A stretch of DNA of 52,992 nt from Paenibacillus radicis (ex Xue et al. 2023) (GTDB lineage Bacteria; Bacillota; Bacilli; Paenibacillales; NBRC-103111), in contig NZ_JANQBD010000044.1 in assembly GCF_024722015.1 (NCBI RefSeq), positions 1 to 52,992 on the forward strand, in the 5' to 3' direction. Within the stretch, counting starts at the first letter, position 1, and every line of letters begins with the position of its first letter. A model generated the notes under the pieces. The model had not been told where the DNA came from and did no database searches. It worked only from the letters and a program-made list of their open reading frames with translations. A program made the translations under genes and the position numbers. Below are positions 24,801-34,300 of this stretch, piece by piece.

Positions 24801-26156
24801 TTATTTCTTCATGGCAGCATCGTAATCGGCTTTCGCTTTTTCCATCGAAGTAGCCCAGCCTTTAACGAACTCGTCAACCGTCATTTTGCCTGTAAGCACT
24901 CTTTGGAAGTCAGGCTCCAGCTGTTGAGTTGTAATCTTCGTGTAATCCGGCAGATGGGAAGGAAGACTTAATGCAATCGTTTCTTTATCAGCCAACACTT
25001 CTGCGCCTTGTTGAATATGCTGCGTGTTTTTCACGTAGTCGCTTTTCAGTGAATCGGTGTTGGTAGGCATTTGACCGATATTTTGATTCCAATACGTTTG
25101 GCTTTCTGCATTCATTAAGAAGCTTAAAAATTTCCATGCCTCCTGAGGATGCTTCGAGTTTTTAAACATCACTAATCCATTGGCAACCGGAACTACTACT
25201 CTTTTGCCGTTAGCCGCTTTGGGTGGAATGACACCTGCAAACTTGCCATTGCCCAGATTCGTTACGTGATCATTATAAGACCCAAAGTTATGTTGAATGA
25301 TAGCCGAAGTACCGGTGTCAAACGTTGCATTCATTTCTTTATTGCTGTTAGTAACGTCACTTACAGGAGTATTCTTTTTATATAGAGCTACATACTTATT
25401 CAAAAACTCAGTAATTTTCGGATCTCTAACCGTAGCTTTACCATCAGGCGTGAAATATTCACCGATGCCGGAATAGGCATAAATCATAGAGGTCAGCTGA
25501 TTGATGCTTCCGGCCCCTCCACGAATGCTGAATCCGTAACGGTTATTTTTAATATCGGTCAACTTGTCGACATCCGTGAAGAAATCGTCCCAGGTTGTTG
25601 GCGCTTTCAATCCTGCATCCTTCACCCAATCCGTTCGATACCAGAGGATGTCGAGAAACATCGTATGCGGCAAATAATACAGCTTCTTATCCGCAGTTAA
25701 GCCTCGATCGAAATCAACTATATTCGAAGCAATTTTGTCTTTATCGCTCCAATCCTTGAAATAAGGATCGAGTTCCTGTACGGCCCCTTTGGCCACAAAA
25801 TCGGATAACCACACCATATTGATACCTGCTACATCGGGCGTGTCATTGGCTGCAATGGAAACATCATACTTTTGTTTAGCGCCACTTGCCGGGATACCCA
25901 CATATTCAACTTGGATGTTCGGATTTTTTGCTTGGAACCGCTTAATTAGCTCTTCATAAAAAGGAGTTCGGTTCGGGCCAGGATTCTCATCCCAAAAAGT
26001 GATTTTCACATTTTCTGCAGGCTTGGAGGTTTGGGCAGCTGGTGCTGGTGCCGGGGTCCCCGTACTAGTTGCGTCTCCGCCAGTGCCGCACCCCGATAAG
26101 GTCAACGAAAAGGCCGAACCCATTACCATTAACATTTTTAGACCCTTTTTGTACAT
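24801..26156 (-). CDS. CUT1 sugar-binding lipoprotein (family 1 SBP)
   Basis: This 451-residue receptor has a lipobox (LTLSGC, Cys23), an Ala/Pro-rich linker and a family 1 solute-binding fold. It begins NVKITFWDENPGPNRTPFYE and includes the conserved WYRTDWVKDAGLKAPTTWDD stretch near residue 180, typical of multiple-sugar receptors. Here the SBP is the third gene, after both permeases, unlike the first operon where it comes first. It differs clearly in sequence from the other two SBPs in the window, so a different oligosaccharide is likely. C-terminal charged residues are ordinary for the family. Confidence 0.92.
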   Translation of the reverse strand: MYKKGLKMLMVMGSAFSLTLSGCGTGGDATSTGTPAPAPAAQTSKPAENVKITFWDENPGPNRTPFYEELIKRFQAKNPNIQVEYVGIPASGAKQKYDVSIAANDTPDVAGINMVWLSDFVAKGAVQELDPYFKDWSDKDKIASNIVDFDRGLTADKKLYYLPHTMFLDILWYRTDWVKDAGLKAPTTWDDFFTDVDKLTDIKNNRYGFSIRGGAGSINQLTSMIYAYSGIGEYFTPDGKATVRDPKITEFLNKYVALYKKNTPVSDVTNSNKEMNATFDTGTSAIIQHNFGSYNDHVTNLGNGKFAGVIPPKAANGKRVVVPVANGLVMFKNSKHPQEAWKFLSFLMNAESQTYWNQNIGQMPTNTDSLKSDYVKNTQHIQQGAEVLADKETIALSLPSHLPDYTKITTQQLEPDFQRVLTGKMTVDEFVKGWATSMEKAKADYDAAMKK

Positions 26157-26237
26157 GCTAACATCTCCTTAATAATATTAATATATGCTAAATCCCTTTT
26201 CGAATAAAGACCCGAGGAGAGAATTAGTTCCAACATA

Positions 26238-27104
26238 TTAGCCTTTTACAGCTCCTGCGCTTATCCCTTGCACCAAAAACTTTTGAACATAGGCGAACAA
26301 GATTGCCGCCGGCAGCAGAGCAATTACGCTTCCCGCAGCCAATGCCCCGTATTGAATGTCATATTCACCCTGCATATAACGAAGTCCAACCGGCAATGTG
26401 AAGAGCGCCTTTTTGCTAATCAGCATGAGTGCAAATAAGAATTCATTCCACGATCCGATGAAGGTGTAGACCATTGTCGCCACAATACCTGGCATCAGGA
26501 TGGGGAAAATAACCAAGAAAACCGATTTCAAACGACTGCATCCATCTACCATTGCCGCCTCTTCAAGCTGCTCAGGAATGTTGGAAATAAAACCGCTCAT
26601 TAATATAGCATTGAAGGGAAGCTGGAACGTGCTGTTAATAATGACTAATGCCATTAAATTACTGGTTAAATGCAAGGCTCTGAAGATCTCGAACATCGGA
26701 ATAAGAAGCATGGCTCCTGGGATAAACTGCGTGCATAACAGCAATAGCATGAAAAGCTTCTTGCCTTTGAATTTAAATCGACTGATGGCATAGCCTACCA
26801 GGATGGAGCACACAAGCACGATCATTACAGTCAAAGCCGCTACTATTAAGCTGTTGACGAAATACTTGGAGAACCCTACGTTATTCCAGGCGATCAGGAA
26901 GTTATTAAAAGTAGCGGGCAACGGCAAGTACTGGATGGGAAGCTTGGTGATGTCGCTCTCTCTCTTAAATGCGGTGACCAGCGCCCAGAATAAGGGGAAT
27001 AAAGTGAATATCATAGCCAGAAGCATCGGTATATACAATAGCCATGTTCTTTCCATTAACTTAGGAAGAATTGGGGGGGATTTCATGGTTTGCGAGTTTC
27101 TCAT
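26238..27104 (-). CDS. CUT1 sugar ABC transporter permease, MalG type
   Basis: This 288-residue channel subunit has six helices and the EAA loop LEEAAMVDGCSRLKSVFLVI, where a Cys replaces the usual Ala after the DG. The C-terminus VQGISAGAVKG is characteristic of MalG-type proteins. Its ATG lies 2 nt after the stop of the MalF-type gene, with GGAAAGGAAGAG inside that gene's end serving as ribosome binding site. The two are thus translationally coupled. Confidence 0.9.
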   Translation of the reverse strand: MRNSQTMKSPPILPKLMERTWLLYIPMLLAMIFTLFPLFWALVTAFKRESDITKLPIQYLPLPATFNNFLIAWNNVGFSKYFVNSLIVAALTVMIVLVCSILVGYAISRFKFKGKKLFMLLLLCTQFIPGAMLLIPMFEIFRALHLTSNLMALVIINSTFQLPFNAILMSGFISNIPEQLEEAAMVDGCSRLKSVFLVIFPILMPGIVATMVYTFIGSWNEFLFALMLISKKALFTLPVGLRYMQGEYDIQYGALAAGSVIALLPAAILFAYVQKFLVQGISAGAVKG

Positions 27105-27106
27105 GC

Positions 27107-28042
27107 TTACTCTTCCTTTCCATATCCGCTTAATTTCAGGTAAAACACTGCAAACAGCAGCAGTATAATGAAACCAATCACGGTTAGAGCCGAGCCGTAA
27201 CCAAAGTCCTGTGCGACAATCGCTTGCTTAACAATGTACATCGGGAGTGTTGTCGTTAAATCAATAGGTCCGCCTGTCCCGTTGGTCATTACAAATATTA
27301 AATCGACGTTATTGAACTCCCAGACCGCTCGCAGCAATGTCGTTAATATAATGGTCGTTTTCAAAAACGGAAGCGTAATATGGATGAACGATTTCCATCT
27401 CCCCGCTCCATCCACTACCGCTGACTCATACAAATCACCAGGGATGGTTTGCAGGCCGGCGAGAAGCGCTATTGTGAAGAACGGTATTCCTCTCCATAAC
27501 TCTGCGGTTACAATTGCGGGAAATGCCGTATGTACTTCAGAGAGCCACGCAATTTTATGATCGATAAGACCAATCTTCATAAAAATATCGTTGATCGGCC
27601 CTATTTGCTCGTTGAATAGTATTTGCCACAAGGTGGAGGTTACAACCCCTGAAATGGCCCAAGGCAATATCGCTGCCGACCTGAATAATCCGCGGAATTT
27701 AAACGCTTGATTCAGCATGAGGGCGATTCCCAGCCCGAATATGAGCTGAAGAGCAACCTCGACGAACACCCATTTAGCTGAAACCCACAATGTTGAAATA
27801 AACAATTTGTCAGTCGTGAAAATGGCTTTGAAATTGTCGAGTCCTACAAATCCATTCTCATAAGCTTTCGCAGGATTAAACTTCTGCAAGCTGAAATAAA
27901 ACACATTTCCTACCGGGTAGAACAAAAAGACAATAATCAGGACAATCGCCGGCGCGATCAGGATGTAAGGCAGCCACTGAATGCGCTGCTTCGGTTTTCT
28001 AACTATCGCTCGGTTTACAACGGTTGATTGATTTGCACTCAC
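27107..28042 (-). CDS. CUT1 sugar ABC transporter permease, MalF/UgpA type
   Basis: This 311-residue permease opens the second operon. It has an N-terminal cytoplasmic tail (about 1-22), six helices and the EAA loop YESAVVDGAGRWKSFIHITL. The start is GTG at 28040-28042, with TGGAGG 7 nt before it. No convincing -35/-10 pair is seen in the 300-nt gap upstream (28043-28345), which otherwise holds the terminator of the next gene. Transcription may therefore depend on the AraC-type regulator of the operon. Confidence 0.9.
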   Translation of the reverse strand: MSANQSTVVNRAIVRKPKQRIQWLPYILIAPAIVLIIVFLFYPVGNVFYFSLQKFNPAKAYENGFVGLDNFKAIFTTDKLFISTLWVSAKWVFVEVALQLIFGLGIALMLNQAFKFRGLFRSAAILPWAISGVVTSTLWQILFNEQIGPINDIFMKIGLIDHKIAWLSEVHTAFPAIVTAELWRGIPFFTIALLAGLQTIPGDLYESAVVDGAGRWKSFIHITLPFLKTTIILTTLLRAVWEFNNVDLIFVMTNGTGGPIDLTTTLPMYIVKQAIVAQDFGYGSALTVIGFIILLLFAVFYLKLSGYGKEE

Positions 28043-28232
28043 TGGGTTTCCTCCACTTCAAGACTTTTCGGATTTCACTTAATCCGCTTCTATACTTTAA
28101 TTTTAAGGCAGTTAGGCTTTATAGAGAATCAAATATCATTATCAGAGTGTTTAAGTTCATTAACAGTTGTATGTCCTAAAATGCTTGTTTCTATATGAGA
28201 AGCATCCTTCAAATGTCGGGAAGTCACTTTCA

Positions 28233-28266
28233 AAAAAATAAAGGAGCAGGGACAATTCCCGCTCCT
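28233..28266 (-). terminator. Rho-independent terminator of the GH28-fold gene
   Basis: On the minus strand GGAGCGGGA (28265-28257) pairs with TCCCTGCTCC (28252-28243) with one bulged base, followed by TTTATTTTTTTG. It lies about 80 nt after the gene's stop codon. Confidence 0.85.
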
Positions 28267-28345
28267 CTATTTATGATTTGGGTCAATCGATGTTCCCTAT
28301 CCTATATATCATGTTGAAGGTAAATCCTTGTGCCAACAAACCAAC

Positions 28346-31300
28346 TTAGTTCGTCTTGGTAAGGCCAATAAAGTCGAAGGATTGACCACTTGCAGGACCT
28401 CCAATTGTGAACCTGAACGTGCGGTTGCCAGAGGTCAAGTTGACGCTTCCGACATTTGTCAAGTACATCCCTTGGAGTGCCGTTGTCCCCACAATCTCAT
28501 TTACCGAACCTACATTGGCTCCATCGACAGTTAGTTGCATAGCAGCTCTACCCGAATTACTTTTCTTGGAACCAAAAATCACATCATAGGTACCGTTTGC
28601 AGGAACATTAATCGTAAACTCGACGTATTGATTGGCTGCAGAAAAGTTCACCTGCAGATGTGTATTACTTACTGCACTGTTGCGGTCATGATTACCAGCT
28701 GTATCATCGGCTCCAGTAGACTTAGTATTACTGTTAGACGTAGTGTAGGTACCTGCAGGATCTATATCGAAAAGTACGTCCACTACGTAAACGGTATAAT
28801 ACACGTTTGCCGTTGCATCCTGAGATGTTACCTTCAACAGATCCCCAGTATGAAGAAGGGTATTTCCGGTCTTACTAGCGTAGACTGCATCCGTTACGGA
28901 GTAGGCTTGCGTCAACGCGTCTGAAGATTCAATCTCAGCCAAGAGATTAGCTGCGGTAATGCCTGTTTTAGTAATAATGGTCCGATCTGAATTATACACT
29001 GTTGTGACATGAGGATGCCCTGCTGCTTTTACCTGGGCATAGGTGCCTGCAGGTGATGCATTAATTGCAATGATATAAGTGGCTGTAGTCGTCCCGTCTG
29101 CAGCAGTTACAACTAACTTATCCCCGTTCACAGCGTTAGTTTTAGGTGCACCTCCGGCTGCATTTGTAACCGTATACGTTTGAGTTGTTCCGTCTGTAGA
29201 TTTCAACTGGCCAGCTATTGTTGTAACTGCAGTAGCGACCCCTGATGTTGCAATTCTTCGGTCTGTGTTATTTACAGCAATGACTGTCGTATTGCCGGCA
29301 TTCAGCTGTAAATTCGTGGTAGGCAAAGCTATGGAATACTCCTTGCTCGCTACCCCATCGGCTGCCGTAACCTTCAGAATATCACCGGCTGCAAGCACAT
29401 CCGTCGATAACTTAGGTGTATTCCCCGAATTCGTAACAACGTAATTCTGAATCGACCCATCAGCAGAAGTAATTTGTGCCAACAGATCAGCAACGGTTGT
29501 ATTTGCTGCGATAACAATGGATACTGCATTCACTACTTTTAAATTAGGATGCGTTGCGTTCAGAACAACATTCGTATTGTTGCTAACGGCCAGTGCCACA
29601 TGGATCGTATAAGTAACTTGAGCAGCTCCATCCGCAGCCGTTATAACTAATTTATCACCTGTGACAAGCGAACCCGAATTTTTGGCGGCATTACCTGCAT
29701 CCGTGACAGAGTAGGCTTGTGTCGAGCCGTCGGATGATACGATTTGAGATTTGACATCCGCTACTGTTGAATTGGAAGTTACGTTTACGGTTTTTGCCGC
29801 ATTATCGACCGCCGTCACGTTGGGATGACTTGATGACAATTGAATATTGGTATTGGTACTCACTGCAACAGTGATGGTATAAGTTGCTTTCGTCGTTGCG
29901 TCAGATGCCGTGACAACCAACTTATCCCCGCTAACAAGCACTCCAGTGCTTTTTGCAGCGTTTCCTGAATCTGTTACTGTATAAGCCTGTGTTGAACTGT
30001 CTGTAGAACTTACCTGTGCAAGGATTTGCGCTACGGTAGTTCCGCTTACGGTAGTAATTGTATGATTCGTTGTATCGACCGCCGTCACATTCGGATGGCT
30101 CGTAGCCAGCTGAATATTCGTGTTCGTTGATGGAGCGGTCACCGTTACCTTAGTAAACTTGATGTAGTCGATAACGATCGAGCCGGCGCTAGTTGCAACA
30201 AATCTCACCGGGTAGCTGCCTGCAGCCGGCAAGGTCACCTGACCCAGATCTACCGGAATAAATAAATTGGCTGTCGTATTATTAAAGTTGACAGGTATGC
30301 CCCTGGACTCTCCGTTAACATAGGCCTGAACGGTAGCCCTTCCAGTCGCACTGGTCTTATATTGATAAGACACATTATAGGTGCCTGCCGAAGGAACCGG
30401 AATACTGAATTCAATCCACTCCCCAATTGGCACAGCATTCGTTTGTAGATAATAAATCCCATTGGTTGAAGAGGATGAAGTTGTAATGCTAGGGATACTT
30501 TTTATGACTGAAGTTAGCTGTGATTCGCCTTCCACCAAAATTTCGAGCGGAACAACAATACTATAATTTTTCTTGGTTATCCCATCTTGAGCGGTTACGA
30601 CAAGAATATCTCCCGTCTCCAGCATTCCCGAATTCTTCACTGCGTTAGACGAATCGGTTACCGAGTAAGTCTGTACCGTCTCATCCGTTGATTCTAGTTG
30701 GGTAATGATATCGGCTACTGTAGTTCCCAAAGTTGCCGTAATTGCATTAGTGGCTTTATCCAAATTCGTTAGATTCGGGTGACCAGCTACTTTTAATTGA
30801 ATCCAAGTATTGTGCGGGTCCTGCACCTTCATATTCGGATAGGTTTGTTTACTTGCCACCGTTACATTATTCAGATCTGCAAGAGAAGTAAGCTCATTGC
30901 CCCACGTATTCTTGAAATAAGAAGAATTCTTAAGCGTTATATTACTTGCATTCTTTAGCTGTATAACATTGGGGTTACCTGTCCCGCTGACCATTTTCAT
31001 ATTATCAATGGTAGCGTTCTTTACATCATCCAGAACGATGGCATATCGATCATCGTTTACCTCAAATTTTGTGTTCACATTTGTAAAAGTAAGACCGTCC
31101 ACATGTCTTGCCCAGAAGCCATAGGATGGCTGCTCCCCAATGTCTCCAATGTTGTATTTACCAACACCTAGCTCCGGAGGACTAATTTCTGAGTCCGCAA
31201 AGCTATTTCCGCCCTTTACTAACACGTCAACATTTTCAAAGTGGAGGTTCTCAATATAGCCAATATTCCGTCCATCCGGCAGTGTGGGTCCGCCCTCACC

Positions 31301-34300
31301 AACCTTGTAGCCTGCAATGATTGGCGTTGCCTTAGTCGTAGGATTGCCGCCGTATGCTTTCCATCTCTTGGACGGGTCGCCATACTGACTTCCTTGATAA
31401 ACCTCTTCAATATTAACATCCTTAATGAATACATTTCTTACATGTCCGATATTTACATTCGTGCTTAACAGTTCGTCTCTCACCAAGCCATTCTCTGTAA
31501 ACTTCATTCTTGTAGCTTGGCCGCCGATCACACGTCCCCTGTTTGAAATAGAAATAAAGAAAGGTGCCCGCGTACGTTTCATTTGAGCTTTATGGTGTAT
31601 TGGACCTGTCTGCCCATAATTCAAATAAATATTTTCGATGTGACCGCCATCATTCGTTGAAATAGAGAATCCTGCTTTATTTCCTGCTAGTACGTAAATA
31701 TTATCTACATAAGCATTTTTAATATCGTCTACAGTTTCGCTGCCAATTTGGAATAGATTGCAATTCGTGTCTCCGATAATATTACGAACGTAGAAATCGG
31801 TCGCAGGTCTTGTAAAGCCTAGTGAGGAGTCACTGCCTGGTTTTACAATATCATCGGATGTACCTTTGGCATAAATATTTTTAGCTGTAACATAGCTGCT
31901 TTGCATATAGTCAAAAACATCTCTGGCGCCGCCGCCACTACCTTTATCATAATAAAAGTCATGCGTGTTGATATAATCCGTACCGGTTGCAAGCATTGCA
32001 AAATGCCCTGCTCTATCCACTCTTAGCATATTGCTGATGTCTGTTTGCTTAACTTCATTCGTACCGTCCGGGTTAATGCTTTTGATATAATAAGGCTCGT
32101 CAGTCGTAGGTGAATTTGTCTCTTCGTACCACAGGTCTAGCCCATTGTCCAAACCGCCAAATTCAAAATTTGTACACAGCTTTACCGTAACCATCTTGTC
32201 TGTACGACTGTCCGGATTATTATCCATGACTCCATCGCTGGTCTGCAGATTCCCGTTTCCTGTGATTTTACCATTTCCAATAATCTTGATATTATCTAAT
32301 CTTTCCCCAAAAAACATACTGTTTCTAAAGTAATGATGACCTACGTCTTGCTTCGTCAAGTAGTTTTCAGGATCCTTGTATGGACCTGTTGACGTTGCGG
32401 ATGTGCCAGAGCGGTATCCTTTATCTGAGAAATACGTTGTCTCCGGAGCATCACCGCCTTTTAAAGCGGATATTGTAGCATCCTTGTTAACATAAAGGTA
32501 TACATTGCTTTGAAGATGAACGGTTCTCACATTGAAAGTACCGCCTTCAAATAGCAGCGTACCACCGCCTAATGAATTCAGGTATATAATGGCGTCATTA
32601 ATGGCTTGTGTTTCATCAGCTTTACCATCACCCTTGGCACCCATCAGCTTGGCATTGAATTTGCCTGTATAAAATTTTGCAAGGTTAGAGTCTCCATTAT
32701 TCTCGCCGCCAGCAACAGCAAGCTTAAAGTAATACTCTGTATTCGGAGTAAGGTTTGCAACCTCCACGACTTCACTTTGAGCACTAACTGCAGCATTGCT
32801 TTCTGTCCATGTTACTCCCTTATCCGTTGACTGCATCAGCTTAATGGAAGCCGCATTTTTAGCTGCACTCCAGTTGAACTTTGCCTTTGTGTAAGTGTCG
32901 CTGCTTTCCTTATAGGTGAGGCTCTTATCCAATATTCTATTGAAATTGCTGACTGTATTTACTGCGCTTAAATTTACTCCGCCCCACGGACTTGTTAACA
33001 CTTCCGGCTCAGCTGTCTTGTAAGAAGCTTCAAATCCATAGCTGCCAGCAGCTACTTTCACACCTTCGAAAGTAATTTGAAGATCTGCTCCATTGGCCGG
33101 TCTTAGATCAAGTCCCTTAAATGTAATGAGCTGGCTTCCATCAGCATTGTTATCAATACTAACTGTACCAACCTGCTGGAATCGGTATCCTGCCCCCACT
33201 CTGCCAATAGATTGTGTGGCAAGTCCTGAAAGCTTCACCTTACCTCTGCCAATTACGTTTACCGTTGTGTTGTCCATAGTAGCATTGATACCCTTTGGAA
33301 CCTTAAGTGCAACCTCTACTGCCGGACTTCTCATTCCTGCAAAGAAATTCAAAACAACGTCAGATTGCGTATTTGCAGTTATAACGCTATTGATTAGCTG
33401 CATCTGCCCCCTTAACGCGCCTTGTATGACATTTACCGTATAATCTCGAGAAGCTTGCCCTGCACTTACAGTTAAAATGTCACCCTGTGCTATGGGATCA
33501 GACATTTTTTTAGCCCCACCTGCACCCTTGACTACATAGGTCTGAGGATTAGAAGTCTTAGAAGTGATTTGATTAAGCAATTCCTCCACTGATTTTACAG
33601 TCATTGTGGTAAGGCCTGCACCCTCAGCTGTATCAACTGTATAAATATAGGTGCTCCCTGATGTAATGTTAATTACATCTCCTGAAATATCACTAACATA
33701 GTTATATCCTAATTCTTTCAATTGGATATCCGTATCACCTGTGACCACGCTGCTCTTTGCTGGCACTACTACCGCAATGCTTGCTGTGCTCGCTTTGGAA
33801 CTATCGGAGGTTCTCGTTACCTCCAATACGAGATTCACTGTTGTTGCTGCAGTTGGAGGAACAATCGTTCCATTAAGTGCAATAACGCCTGTGTTGCTTG
33901 AAGTCTTGATCGCTACAGTAAAACCTGGTGGTACGACTGGCAGCGTTAATGCAGTTGCGTCCTTCGCTGGTGCTACGATCGTCGTAATTGCCCCGGCAAC
34001 CTCTGCTGCTGTTTGTTGTACTACGCTTTTCGCTGGCACTACTACCGCAATGCTTGCCGTGCTCGCTTTGGAACTATCGGAGGTTCTCGTTACCTCCAAT
34101 ACGAGATTCACTGTTGTTGCTGCTGTTGGAGGAACAATCGTTCCATTAAGTGCAATTACGCCTGTGTTGCTTGAAGTCTTGATCGCTACAGTAAAACCTG
34201 CCGGTACTGTCGGCAGCGTTAACGCAGCAGTGTCCTTTGCAGGTGCTGCAATCGTAGTAATTGCCCCGGCAACCTCATCTGCTGTTTGTTGTACTACGCT

